A stretch of 64,000 nt of DNA, taken from NCBI GenBank assembly GCA_903912445.1, contig CAIWHP010000244.1:38024-102023 (forward strand). The letters are read 5' to 3'. Position numbers and translations under genes: made by a program. Source of the stretch: an uncultured Lentisphaerota bacterium (GTDB lineage: Bacteria > Verrucomicrobiota > Kiritimatiellia > CAIQIC01). Below, piece after piece: positions 25,434-34,050 of the stretch. Within the stretch, counting starts at the first letter, position 1. Every line of letters begins with the position of its first letter. Under the pieces are notes generated by a model. That model had not been told where the DNA came from, did no database searches, and was given only the letters and a program-made list of their open reading frames with translations.

Positions 25434-27119
25434 TCATTTCGCGTAGGCGCGGACATAGTCCACCAGCATGACCGAGGGATCGGGAGTGTCCTTGATCGGC
25501 CAGCCGCCGCCGAGGGCGAGGTTGACGAGCAGGTAGAGCGGGGCCTTCGCCTCTTCGGGCGTCTTGATCCGGCGCAGTTCGACGCCATCGAAGTAGAAGA
25601 TGATGTTTTCTGCGGTGACCAGAGCACCGTAGCGGTGGAAGTCCTCGGCCATGCCGTCCACGATGAAGTGTTCGGGATCGGCGGTGTGCTTCTTGTTGGC
25701 GTACCAGAGGTGCAGGCAGGTGTGGAGCGAGTTGGGGTGGACGCCGTACTGCTCGACGATGTCGATCTCGACGCCGGTCTTCGCTTTGTCTTTGACCTTC
25801 TCCACGCCGAGCAGCCAGAACGCGGGCCAGGTGCCGGGACCTTTCGGCAGCTTGGCGCGCATCTCAAAGTAGCCGTACTGCTGCGCGAAGCCGTCGCCCT
25901 TGCGGTCCACCGAGGAGAGCAGGCCCGCCTGCCACTTGCCGCCGACCTTCTTCGCCTCGATGCGCAAGATGCCGTCCACGAGCGTGAACGGGAAATCCGG
26001 CTTCGGGTCGGCGAACCGGGCGTCGCCGAAGTCACCGGCGTAGGGCGTGTGCGCAATCCAGCGCGTGCCAGGGCCCCACGGCGAGACACTGAGCGGCTCC
26101 TTGAAGTCTTCGTCGAAGGTCACGCGATACCCGGCCAGGTCCAGCGTCGGCTTGCCGAGCGGCGGGACCGGCGCGTCGGCCGCGACCTTCAGGATACCGA
26201 CCTGGTAGGAGTTGTCGCCCAGGTCGCGCACGCCCGTGCCGGCCTTGACCGGCAGGCGTGCGCCGCCCTGCGGGTTCCACAGGCCGGTCACGATCTTGTA
26301 GTCGCCCGGCGCGAGGTCGGGGGGAATGATGTAGGTGCTCGCGTGGTCCACACGCCCGGTCCACTGCGCCGTGCCCACCTTCAGTTCGTAGTCGGACTGG
26401 AACGCCAGCTTGCCGGCGGCATCGCGGACGTGGACGAAGGCCTTGTAGTCGCGGCCCATCGGCTCCGCGTCCCAGTGATAGGTCACGGTCAGGCCGTATG
26501 CCGGCCGGCACGCCGGCTGCGAGAAGGTACACGGCAGGAGCGTCGGCTGGCCGGGCGGGATCACGAGCGCGCGCACGTCGTCGAGCCAGAGCGCACCCTG
26601 CGTGCCTCCGTCCTTGCCGATGTTCAGGCCGAAGCCGGCCGCGGGCCCGTGCCACGCGCCGTCGTTCGCGCCGCCCCAGTGTTCGCCGCCCACGATATCC
26701 GCGACCTTCAGCACGAGCTCCTGCCAGTCCGCCGTCGCCGAGAGCGGCACATCTTTTTTCTGGTGACACTGACCGGTCGCGTCGTTAAGGCGCACGCCGA
26801 CGCTCTTCACGCCGCGCGCCTTGACCCAGAGCCGGATTTCCTTCACATCGCACGCCGCCAGCCCGCCCAACTCGCGCCATACGCCCACGTAGGCGCCGCC
26901 GCCGCTGAAGTCCGCCTGGAGCCGGCAGGCTTTCTTCCCGTTGTGGGCCACCGTGGCATCGGCCGCGAACGAGCCTTTCGCGCCGGGGAACTCCTGCCCG
27001 CCGATGTATTTCCAGTCCTTCGGCGCGGCCTCGAAATCGTCGAGCACGATCTCGCTTTCCGCGCCCACCGCCAGCTTTGCCGCCGCCAACGCCACACCCA
27101 ACCAGCCATAAATCTTCAT
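25434..27119 (-). CDS. GH16 family endo-glycosidase with N-terminal binding domains
   Basis: A 561-aa secreted enzyme (signal peptide MKIYGWLGVALAAAKLAVGA). Residues about 20-180 form a beta-sandwich that looks carbohydrate-binding, then a second beta domain runs to about 320. The GH16 jelly-roll follows, with Y-G-Y-F-E-M-R-A-K-L-P-K-G, P-A-F-W-L-L-G and the catalytic E-I-D-I-V-E (nucleophile Glu about 451, acid/base Glu about 456). The end V-D-Y-V-R-A-Y is typical. GH16 enzymes cut beta-1,3/1,4 glucans or galactans; the loops here do not let me choose. It is the last gene of the polysaccharide block, separated from the next gene upstream by 184 bp holding a long inverted repeat. Confidence 0.88.
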   Translation of the reverse strand: MKIYGWLGVALAAAKLAVGAESEIVLDDFEAAPKDWKYIGGQEFPGAKGSFAADATVAHNGKKACRLQADFSGGGAYVGVWRELGGLAACDVKEIRLWVKARGVKSVGVRLNDATGQCHQKKDVPLSATADWQELVLKVADIVGGEHWGGANDGAWHGPAAGFGLNIGKDGGTQGALWLDDVRALVIPPGQPTLLPCTFSQPACRPAYGLTVTYHWDAEPMGRDYKAFVHVRDAAGKLAFQSDYELKVGTAQWTGRVDHASTYIIPPDLAPGDYKIVTGLWNPQGGARLPVKAGTGVRDLGDNSYQVGILKVAADAPVPPLGKPTLDLAGYRVTFDEDFKEPLSVSPWGPGTRWIAHTPYAGDFGDARFADPKPDFPFTLVDGILRIEAKKVGGKWQAGLLSSVDRKGDGFAQQYGYFEMRAKLPKGPGTWPAFWLLGVEKVKDKAKTGVEIDIVEQYGVHPNSLHTCLHLWYANKKHTADPEHFIVDGMAEDFHRYGALVTAENIIFYFDGVELRRIKTPEEAKAPLYLLVNLALGGGWPIKDTPDPSVMLVDYVRAYAK

Positions 27120-27215
27120 GAGGTCTCCTCAAGCAAAAGCGGCGCGGTTATCGCACCGCGCGCGGAGCGCGGTCAAATTGTTTCAAAAACATGGATCACG
27201 GACAGCACATGCTTT

Positions 27216-27290
27216 GTAGGGGCGCAGACTTGCTGCGCCCATTGTGTACCGCAAGCACAACGAAAGGGCGCAGCAAGCCTGCGCCCCTAC
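27216..27290. repeat. REP-like inverted repeat, 25-bp arms with one mismatch
   Basis: GTAGGGGCGCAGACTTGCTG... (27216-27240) is repeated in inverse at 27266-27290 with a single mismatch, around a 25-base loop. The GTAGGGGCGCAG...CTGCGCCCCTAC type is a familiar interspersed bacterial repeat. It lies between the 3' end of the gene at 27304 and the start of the GH16 gene, so it could also end or shield transcripts. Confidence 0.7.
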
Positions 27291-27303
27291 CGGCGTCCCG
27301 CTG

Positions 27304-28257
27304 TCACGGCGCACGCTTGACGAACTTGCGGACAAAATCGCGGACGGAACGCGTGAAGGTGAACTCGGCGGTCTCCGGCACGCAGTTGGAGGGCGCACCG
27401 ATCCAGCTTTCGATCACGACCTGGTCGGGCTTGCCATCGATGAATGCGTAGTCGTAACCCTGCTGCATGATCGCGGTGTACCACGTCGAGTCGTCAGCCA
27501 ACCCCTTGCGCTCCAGCCCGGGATAGCCGGCCGCCCAATAGATCAGGCTGAACGGCAGCTTGCGCTGGCGGCAGAACTGCTCGAGCTGCCGCACCTGCTT
27601 CCATGAGCCGTTGGTCTGCGCCGTGAAGCAGACCCAGTTCACATCGAGCCGGTAGAAATCCAGCCCGCGCACCTTCTTCTCGGCCAGCCGCTTTTCCAGC
27701 GCCTCGATCCACTTGATGTGGTCCGCGATCGGGATCGAAGGATAGGTTTCGATGTCGCCGATGCGGATGTTCGGGAAATTCGTGCGGACGCAGGCGATGT
27801 AGTTGGCGGTCTCCTCGACGGCATATGCGTCGGATTTCTTGATGTGCATGCGGCAGCAGCAGAGCGGCTCATCCATGGCGATGGCGTAGATTTCGCCGCC
27901 GAGTTTCTGCACGCGGTCCCACAACGGCTTTTCCTTGGCAAAGCAGTCCGCGCCGGTCAGTCCCCACGGCTTGATCGCGCCGACTTCCATCCCGAACTTC
28001 AGCTTCCACTGCTTCATCTGCGCAAAAATACGGCGCAGCTCTTCATCGTCGGTGAAGATTTTCTTGGTGTGCAAATCGGTGCAGAACAGCACGTCGATCA
28101 GCGCCCGCGTCTCGGCCCACTGCTCCGGGTATGCGAAGAGCGCGCGGAAGCTGGCGCCCTGGTCGCGCATCGGCGGGCCCATCCACACCTCGGGCTGGCG
28201 CGTCTGCGCAGAAACCGCGGTCGCCGCCGCCACCAACAAAAGAGGCATCCATTTCAT
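27304..28257 (-). CDS. Secreted protein of unknown function, possible TIM-barrel hydrolase
   Basis: A 317-aa protein with a signal peptide (MKWMPLLLVAAATAVSA). The sequence alternates strands and helices as in a (beta/alpha) barrel: A-L-I-D-V-L-F-C-T-D-L-H, G-M-E-V-G-A-I-K-P-W-G-L, I-Y-A-I-A-M-D-E-P-L, I-G-D-I-E-T-Y-P-S, G-L-D-F-Y-R-L-D-V-N-W, F-S-L-I-Y-W-A-A-G. The acidic residues in M-D-E-P-L and D-I-E-T-Y are candidate catalytic residues. I do not recognise a named glycoside hydrolase family. It sits between GH16 and GH5-like genes in the same direction, ten bases after the latter. Confidence 0.5.
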   Translation of the reverse strand: MKWMPLLLVAAATAVSAQTRQPEVWMGPPMRDQGASFRALFAYPEQWAETRALIDVLFCTDLHTKKIFTDDEELRRIFAQMKQWKLKFGMEVGAIKPWGLTGADCFAKEKPLWDRVQKLGGEIYAIAMDEPLCCCRMHIKKSDAYAVEETANYIACVRTNFPNIRIGDIETYPSIPIADHIKWIEALEKRLAEKKVRGLDFYRLDVNWVCFTAQTNGSWKQVRQLEQFCRQRKLPFSLIYWAAGYPGLERKGLADDSTWYTAIMQQGYDYAFIDGKPDQVVIESWIGAPSNCVPETAEFTFTRSVRDFVRKFVKRAP

Positions 28258-28267
28258 GCGTGGTTCC

Positions 28268-29383
28268 TCATTTTCCGGCGCGCGCCAGGTTCCAGTCGCG
28301 CAGCGCTTCCAGTTGATAGGCGCGCGGGCCGCCGGGTACGACGGTGAAATCCGGCTGTTGCTTCAGCTCAAAAACCCAGAGCGCGGCGAGCGGGATGCCG
28401 GAGTCCGTGATGGCCTTGAGCAGCCGGTGAAACTTGGCGGCCTGCGCCGGCGTCGCGTTCTGCGCGCCGAACTCGCCGACAAACACCGGCTTCTTCAGCT
28501 CGCGCGATACCTCCAGCGCCCACGCGAAGCGCTGGTCGTCATCCTCGTAGGCGTGCAGGCCGATGCCGCCGACGGGATCGGGATTGACCTTGCGCAGCAT
28601 CTCCTGGAACTGCGCCTTGTTGTCGTGCGTCCACTTGCCTTCATGCTCCTGATGCCAGGCGGAGAGCCGGGGGAAGCTGTCGCCGGTGAGGATCAGCCGA
28701 TGGGCGTCGTGCCCGCGCACCGCCTTGGCGAACTCCGTGAAGGCCGCGCGCGTCATGGCGAAGGTGAGGTCATCGCGCCCGGTGCGGTTCGTCGCCGTGC
28801 CGAGCGTGGGATGCACCGGCGCGCGGTGTTCCTTCGCATTCGGCAGGTTCGCCGCCAGGCTGTACTCGTTGCCGAACTCCCACGCCCAGATCGCCGGCGA
28901 GGCCTGGTAGCGCGTGACCACCTCCCGCACATAGTTGCGCATCCACGCGCACGTCTTGCTCTGCGGGTTGGCCCACTCGCCCACCGGCTCGCCGACGAGG
29001 TCAGGCACACACGACGTGTGCCAGAACAACGACGGGATCAGCCCGACGCCATGCTTCTCCGCCGAGCGCACGATGCCGTCGAGCCGCCGGAAGTATTCCG
29101 CACGATCGGATTGATAGAGCTTCATATCACGCGGCCAGAAACCGGTGGCGCAGAAGCGCGCGAACGGGATGTGATAGTCCGCAAGCGTCTTGAAGCCCGC
29201 GTCATAGCTGGTATTCGTGCCGTTGGCCAGCGTCCGCAGGAAGCAATCGAAGTAGTTGATACCCACCCCGCGATAGGGCTTGCCGTCTTTCAGCAGCACG
29301 CCGTCCTGCACCGTCAGCCCCGGCGGCGCGGCCTGCGCCACCGCGGCCAGCATCACCACAGCCAGCAATATGATTTTCTTCAT
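28268..29383 (-). CDS. GH5-like secreted glycoside hydrolase
   Basis: A 371-aa enzyme with a signal peptide (M-K-K-I-I-L-L-A-V-V-M-L). The barrel opens K-P-Y-R-G-V-G-I-N-Y-F-D. The acid/base is the Glu of A-W-E-F-G-N-E-Y-S and the nucleophile the Glu of P-V-F-V-G-E-F-G-A-Q, the two-glutamate pattern of clan GH-A. Family 5 (cellulase/mannanase-like) is the best fit, and substrate cannot be told. An in-frame ATG two codons upstream (29389) is possible. Four decayed copies of the window-wide palindrome lie directly upstream, the nearest ending six bases before the start. Confidence 0.78.
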   Translation of the reverse strand: MKKIILLAVVMLAAVAQAAPPGLTVQDGVLLKDGKPYRGVGINYFDCFLRTLANGTNTSYDAGFKTLADYHIPFARFCATGFWPRDMKLYQSDRAEYFRRLDGIVRSAEKHGVGLIPSLFWHTSCVPDLVGEPVGEWANPQSKTCAWMRNYVREVVTRYQASPAIWAWEFGNEYSLAANLPNAKEHRAPVHPTLGTATNRTGRDDLTFAMTRAAFTEFAKAVRGHDAHRLILTGDSFPRLSAWHQEHEGKWTHDNKAQFQEMLRKVNPDPVGGIGLHAYEDDDQRFAWALEVSRELKKPVFVGEFGAQNATPAQAAKFHRLLKAITDSGIPLAALWVFELKQQPDFTVVPGGPRAYQLEALRDWNLARAGK

Positions 29384-29388
29384 GTCCA

Positions 29389-29493
29389 TTTCCCAAGGGC
29401 TGGAAAGCCGTTCGGGCAGGTTTTCCAAGGTCTGGAAAAGATAACGGCGCAGCTTTCCAAACATTGGAAAAAGTTCGCGGAATATTTCCAAAG
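29389..29493. promoter_or_regulatory. Four decayed palindromes, 31-32 bp phased, before a GH5-like gene
   Basis: Centres lie at 29398 (TTTCCCAAGGGCTGGAAAG), 29430 (TTTTCCAAGGTCTGGAAAA), 29462 (CTTTCCAAACATTGGAAAA) and 29493 (left half ATTTCCAAA only), spaced 32, 32 and 31 bp. The outer TTTCC/GGAAA arms are kept better than the inner bases. Confidence 0.65.
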
Positions 29494-29573
29494 AAAACAT
29501 CACGCCGAGTCGGAGACCCGGCCCACCGGCAGGGAAAGGCCGGAGCTTTGGCCCGGCGGACCCGCGCCCAGCC

Positions 29574-31409
29574 TCACGGTGCCGGCTTGGCGGCGAGGTC
29601 GTCGAGCACCGCAAGCAGGGCGTGATAGTTCTCGACGAGCAGGCCCTCGTAGCCGTGGCAGCCGCCCTTCCAGTCGCGCCAGTCGCGCGACATGCCGTTC
29701 GCGCCGAAGCCCTGGAATTCGCCGCGCGCGTAGCCAGCCAGCATCGGGTGGAAAATCTTCCGCGCGTCGGCGACGCGGCCAAGCTGGTAGAGCGCCTTGA
29801 TCGTGTAGTAGGCCCAGCAGCCGGTGGCGCCGCCGTTCTCGTAGTATTCGAAACCGTCGCTGCCATCCTCCAGCCGCGGCACGCCATGCACCTGCGGCGG
29901 TGTCTCGTGATAGACGTAGTCGCCCTTCTTCACTGGCACGAGGTTGCCCGGCAGGCCGAGGCTGAAGTTCGTGTAACCGACGGCCTGCATCTTCGCGAGC
30001 AGCTTGTCCAGCACGGCGTTCGCGGTCGCGTCGTCGAGCAGGCCCGCGGTGATCGCGACGCCCTGCACGAAGGTGAACCAGTAGTCGTGAAGCTGGCCGT
30101 CCTTGCTCCTCCAGCCGGCGAGCACGCCGGTCGCGGGATTGAGGAAGGTCGGCACATAGGCGGCGCGCAGCTTCGCGGCCTTGTCCGCGAACTCCTTGGC
30201 ATCGGCGGCGTGCTCCAGCTGGCGCGCAAGTTCGGCGAACTGCCGGCAGGCGCGGTAGGCGAGCGCGTTCGCGTAGGCGTCCTCGTGACCGAAGTTGATC
30301 GTGTCCCACCAGTTCGAGGGCCGCTTCTCGCGCAGCGGGCGGTCGCCGTAGTTGCCGGTGGCCTCATATTCGATCAGGCCGTTGCCGTCGTGGTCGCGCG
30401 CCATCATTTCGCGGGCGATGGCGAGCAGGCTGGCGTAGTGGGCGCGCGCCCACGGCAGGTCGGGCTTGCTCTCCGCATAGAGGCACGCGGCGATCAACAG
30501 CGAAGGATGCACGTCGAGCGAGTTCCACGGGGTGCTCCAGCCGGCGATATCCATGTGGCCGGGGCCGGGCCCGTAGCCGATCTGCCCGTAGCCCTTCGCG
30601 CCGGAGAGGTAGCGGTCGAGCGTCATGCGCACGAGGTCGAGGCAGGAGAGTCCCTCGGCCAGCGGCGGCGCGGCGCGCGCGACCTCGGCATAGGTGAAGA
30701 CCGAAAAGGCCACCGGGTCGCTCGACGCATTGTTCGCCAGCATCTGGCCGCGCGGATTGACCTGGAAGATGTTCAGGAAGTCGCGGCGGAAGCCGTCGTA
30801 GAGGGCATTGTTCTCGGCCCCGGGCAGCGCGGGATGGATGGCAACCACTTCAAGGCGATACTCGATGCGTTTCTGTTCCGCGCTCGCCGCCGGAAATTCG
30901 ATGCGCACAAACGGACCCGGCTGCAGGCGCCGCCGCGCTTCGTAGTCCAGCTTCAGGCCCGGCGTGCGGCTGGAGATGCGCACCGTGCCCATGTCCGGCA
31001 GATGCAGCACGCATGGCAGCGCCACGCGCTGTTCGCCGGGCTTGATCAGGCCGAGCAGCGTCGCATGGTTCGCCTTCTGATTGAACGTCAGCACCAGCGG
31101 CGGCGCGCCGGTGACGAAGTCCGACGAAACCGTCAGCGATTTTTCCACGCACGCGACGCGCCATAGCGGCTGGTCGTTCAGCGTGTAGGTGAACGCGTCG
31201 GTCTTCTTGAGGCCCGGCAACGCCGCGTTGGTGGGCAGCAGCGCCGGGTTCTGCTGGACCTTGCCCTGCCCAAGCGAATCCACGGAGAAAAAACTGAACG
31301 CGGGCGTCACCGACGCAAGGCTCACCGCGAGATGTTGCGACTGGAAATCCGGTTCGACAGCGAGCGCGGTGGTTGCGATCAGCAGGCTCATGGACAAGAT
31401 TCGTTGCAT
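29574..31409 (-). CDS. Secreted (alpha/alpha)6-barrel glycosidase-like protein
   Basis: A 611-aa protein beginning M-Q-R-I-L-S-M-S-L-L-I-A-T-T-A-L-A (signal peptide). An N-terminal beta-sandwich extends to about residue 210; the rest is helical with conserved six-hairpin landmarks: G-H-M-D-I-A-G-W-S-T-P-W-N, D-H-D-G-N-G-L-I-E-Y, N-W-W-D-T-I-N-F-G-H-E-D-A-Y-A-N. These resemble clan GH-G/L/M enzymes such as GH63- or GH78-type barrels; the Asp/Glu in G-L-I-E-Y and W-D-T-I are candidate catalytic residues. Exact family is uncertain. I start at ATG 31409 (GGAG eight bases upstream); an ATG at 31433 overlaps the sulfatase stop. It follows the sulfatase by 20 bp. Confidence 0.62.
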   Translation of the reverse strand: MQRILSMSLLIATTALAVEPDFQSQHLAVSLASVTPAFSFFSVDSLGQGKVQQNPALLPTNAALPGLKKTDAFTYTLNDQPLWRVACVEKSLTVSSDFVTGAPPLVLTFNQKANHATLLGLIKPGEQRVALPCVLHLPDMGTVRISSRTPGLKLDYEARRRLQPGPFVRIEFPAASAEQKRIEYRLEVVAIHPALPGAENNALYDGFRRDFLNIFQVNPRGQMLANNASSDPVAFSVFTYAEVARAAPPLAEGLSCLDLVRMTLDRYLSGAKGYGQIGYGPGPGHMDIAGWSTPWNSLDVHPSLLIAACLYAESKPDLPWARAHYASLLAIAREMMARDHDGNGLIEYEATGNYGDRPLREKRPSNWWDTINFGHEDAYANALAYRACRQFAELARQLEHAADAKEFADKAAKLRAAYVPTFLNPATGVLAGWRSKDGQLHDYWFTFVQGVAITAGLLDDATANAVLDKLLAKMQAVGYTNFSLGLPGNLVPVKKGDYVYHETPPQVHGVPRLEDGSDGFEYYENGGATGCWAYYTIKALYQLGRVADARKIFHPMLAGYARGEFQGFGANGMSRDWRDWKGGCHGYEGLLVENYHALLAVLDDLAAKPAP

Positions 31410-31429
31410 GGCTACGCTCCGGGTTCGGT

Positions 31430-32902
31430 TCATTTCTTCAGCTTCAACTCGTCCATCCGCGCCTGCATGCGCGCGGCGAGATCGGGATGTTGTGAGATGA
31501 CGTTGGCGTGCTGCGGCAGATCGTCCTTGAGGTTATAGAGCTGCGCTTTGGGCGCGTCGGGCTTGATTTTGCCTTGCGCATCCACGTCGCTGTTGGTCAG
31601 GCCAAGCTTCGCGTAATGCACACCCCACTGCGGGCCGGGCGGCACCTGCACGGTCATGCCGGCGGAGCCTTGCTTGGGAATATAGAGCCAGTCGCCCTGT
31701 CGCAGCGCGTGGCCGCCGGTGCCAAGGAACGACGCCTCGGTGCGCTGCACCGGCGCGTGCGCGGGAGCGGTGAACGCCGCGAGTTCGCTCGCGCCATCGG
31801 GCGAAGCGCCCTCCGGCAGCTTCACGCCCGCGGCTTCCGCAAGGGTCGCCATGCAATCCACCTGCGTGAACATAGGCTGGCGTATGCTGCCCACCGGGAT
31901 GCGGCCCGGCCAGCGTGCGAGCAGCGGCACGCGGTGACCGGCTTCCCATGCATCGGTCTTCTGTCCGAGCAACGCGCTGTTGGGCCGGTGGGCCGAGGTC
32001 AGCGCATCGCTGTTGAGCACGGCGCCGTTATCGCTGGTGAAGATGACCAGCGTGTTCTGCGCGAGGCCTTGTTTCTCCAGCGCGTCGAGCACCGTACCCA
32101 GGCAGTGATCAAGCTGTTCGATGTAGTCGCCATACAGCTTGGCGCCGCTCTTGCCGCGAAATTCCTGCGCGGGATTGACCGGCACGTGCGGCGCGGCGAA
32201 CGCGAGATAGAGGAAGAACGGGGTGTCCTTCGTCTGCTGCGCAAAATATTTCACCGCTTTGTCCGCGAGGATGAAATCAATCTGGTCATCGGGCCGCGCT
32301 GCCTGCGCCGCCGCGCCGCCGGTCATGACGCCGTGCGGCCCTTTCGACTTATCAATGCGGATTGGGTCGGCGGGATCGAGGCCGACGACGCGGTGATTTT
32401 CGACAAACACCAGCGGCGGCTCGTTGTGCGTCCGCGGCGTGCCGAAGAAATAGTCGAAGCCGATCTCCAGCGGCCCCGGCTTCAGCTCCTGGTTCCAATC
32501 CGGGTCGCCGTTGCGGCCGAACCCGTTGTGCCACTTGCCCAGCGCGGCGGTGCGGTAGCCGGCGGACTTCAGGAGCGCAGGCAGCGTCACCTGCCCCTCG
32601 TGGAAGTAGAGCGAGTAATCGTTCCTCCGCTTCGCGTGCTGGAGCAGCGTGCCGGAGAGGATCGAATAGCGCGAAGGATTGCAGACCGCGGCGGTGGAAT
32701 GCGCGTCGGTGAACCGCACCCCCTCGCCCGCGAGCCGGTCCATGCGCGGCGTCTTGATCTTCGTCGCGCCATAGCACCCCACGTCGCCCCAGCCGAGGTC
32801 GTCGGCGACGATAAACAGGATGTTGGGACGCTGGGCACTGGCGGCCAGCGCCGTCGTGAACATCGTCAGCCACAGGGATAAACAGCCCACCAGTTTCTTC
32901 AT
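31430..32902 (-). CDS. Secreted sulfatase, Cys-type (CNPSR)
   Basis: A 490-aa exported arylsulfatase-family enzyme that should remove sulfate esters from polysaccharide. The signal peptide ends near residue 23. The metal-binding I-V-A-D-D-L-G-W-G-D follows, and the formylglycine motif C-N-P-S-R-Y-S-I-L-S-G has Cys 74. Later come the G-K-W-H-N block (residues about 112-116) and the second metal site V-I-F-T-S-D-N-G. All key residues are present. It needs a formylglycine-generating or anSME-type maturase, which is not encoded nearby. It is first of a pair with the helical-barrel gene downstream and lies 13 bp after a GH5-like gene. Confidence 0.92.
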   Translation of the reverse strand: MKKLVGCLSLWLTMFTTALAASAQRPNILFIVADDLGWGDVGCYGATKIKTPRMDRLAGEGVRFTDAHSTAAVCNPSRYSILSGTLLQHAKRRNDYSLYFHEGQVTLPALLKSAGYRTAALGKWHNGFGRNGDPDWNQELKPGPLEIGFDYFFGTPRTHNEPPLVFVENHRVVGLDPADPIRIDKSKGPHGVMTGGAAAQAARPDDQIDFILADKAVKYFAQQTKDTPFFLYLAFAAPHVPVNPAQEFRGKSGAKLYGDYIEQLDHCLGTVLDALEKQGLAQNTLVIFTSDNGAVLNSDALTSAHRPNSALLGQKTDAWEAGHRVPLLARWPGRIPVGSIRQPMFTQVDCMATLAEAAGVKLPEGASPDGASELAAFTAPAHAPVQRTEASFLGTGGHALRQGDWLYIPKQGSAGMTVQVPPGPQWGVHYAKLGLTNSDVDAQGKIKPDAPKAQLYNLKDDLPQHANVISQHPDLAARMQARMDELKLKK

Positions 32903-32915
32903 GATCTTTTCCCTT

Positions 32916-34037
32916 TCAGGGCGTGCCGGTCTTGCCGGTCACCCGCTTGATATAGGCCGTCTCGGCCGGGTCAAACGGCGAGCCGTTGGCGCGCAGGATA
33001 TCGTGGAACCACAGCTTGGGCTCCGGGGCCGGCTCCGGCTTCTGCCACGTGTTCCATGCGAAGCGGGTGTTCGACTTGCCCGTAACAAAGCCCCAGTTAT
33101 AGGCGGCGACTTTCTGCTCCCTGAAGTAGCCGAGGATCGGATCAAACTGGCTCTCGCGGCGTTTCATATATTCCGAGCAGAGGAGCGGGCGGCCTTGCGG
33201 ACGCAGATAGGCAACCCATTTTTTCACGGCCTCAAGCCCGTCGTAGTTGTGGAAACTCAGCACATCGGACTGCTCCAGTTGTACGCGCTCGATGGCGTTG
33301 AGCTTGGCGGGCTCGCTCTTGGGGCCGAGCCACGGCGCGGAGGTCAGCGGCTGCGAGGGTTGCGCGGCACGCGCCCACGCGAACGCCTGCGGCAGCAGCG
33401 CGGCCACCAAGTCCTGCTTGTTGCGCGGCTCCTGTGCGCCATAGCTGGAGCCATTGGTGTTGTCCGGCTCGTTCCAAACGTCCCACAGGTGCACACGCCG
33501 GTCATCCTTGAAGCGACCGACGACGCCCTTCACATAGGCCTCCAGCAGCTGGCGGCGCGCGGGATTCTGGAGGTCGGTCGCGCCCGGCGACTGGACCCAG
33601 CCGGAGTTGTGGACGCCCTGACGCGGCTCATGCTGCTTGCCCAGCTTCGGAAATGGATCCCAGCAGCTATCGAACAAAACAAACAGCGCGCCAATCTTGT
33701 GGCGGTCGGCAATGACGAGGAACTGGTCCATCCGCTTGAGGAAACCTTCCGGGTCCTGTTCCCAAAGCAGGTGATGGAGAAAGACACGCATCGAGTTGAA
33801 GCCGAGCTGTTCGGCCCAAACGAATTCCTTCTCGATCTGCGCCGGATCGAAGGAGTCGGCCTGCCACATCTCGAGCTGGTTGATGGCGTTCGCCGGAAGA
33901 TAGTTGCAGCCCGCGAGCCAGCCGGTTTTCTCCAGCCATGCCTGCGCCTTGTCGGCAGGCCAGCGCTCGGCGGATTGTGCCACATGGGTCATCAGCATCA
34001 GTGGGATGATGAGTTGCAGCAGGTTTGTCTTTCTCAT
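32916..34037 (-). CDS. GH5-like glycoside hydrolase (paralogue of the next gene upstream)
   Basis: A 373-aa secreted enzyme (signal peptide M-R-K-T-N-L-L-Q-L-I-I-P-L-M-L-M). It has N-Q-L-E-M-W, F-N-S-M-R-V-F-L-H-H-L-L-W and F-V-L-F-D-S-C-W. The acid/base Glu is in W-D-V-W-N-E-P-D-N and the nucleophile Glu in P-L-L-C-S-E-Y. It is collinear with, and clearly similar to, the product of 34051-35187 along its whole length, so the two arose by tandem duplication. Clan GH-A is firm; the GH5 assignment is probable. The gaps to both neighbours are 13 bp. Confidence 0.78.
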   Translation of the reverse strand: MRKTNLLQLIIPLMLMTHVAQSAERWPADKAQAWLEKTGWLAGCNYLPANAINQLEMWQADSFDPAQIEKEFVWAEQLGFNSMRVFLHHLLWEQDPEGFLKRMDQFLVIADRHKIGALFVLFDSCWDPFPKLGKQHEPRQGVHNSGWVQSPGATDLQNPARRQLLEAYVKGVVGRFKDDRRVHLWDVWNEPDNTNGSSYGAQEPRNKQDLVAALLPQAFAWARAAQPSQPLTSAPWLGPKSEPAKLNAIERVQLEQSDVLSFHNYDGLEAVKKWVAYLRPQGRPLLCSEYMKRRESQFDPILGYFREQKVAAYNWGFVTGKSNTRFAWNTWQKPEPAPEPKLWFHDILRANGSPFDPAETAYIKRVTGKTGTP

Positions 34038-34050
34038 GTCAGGTCTTCCT

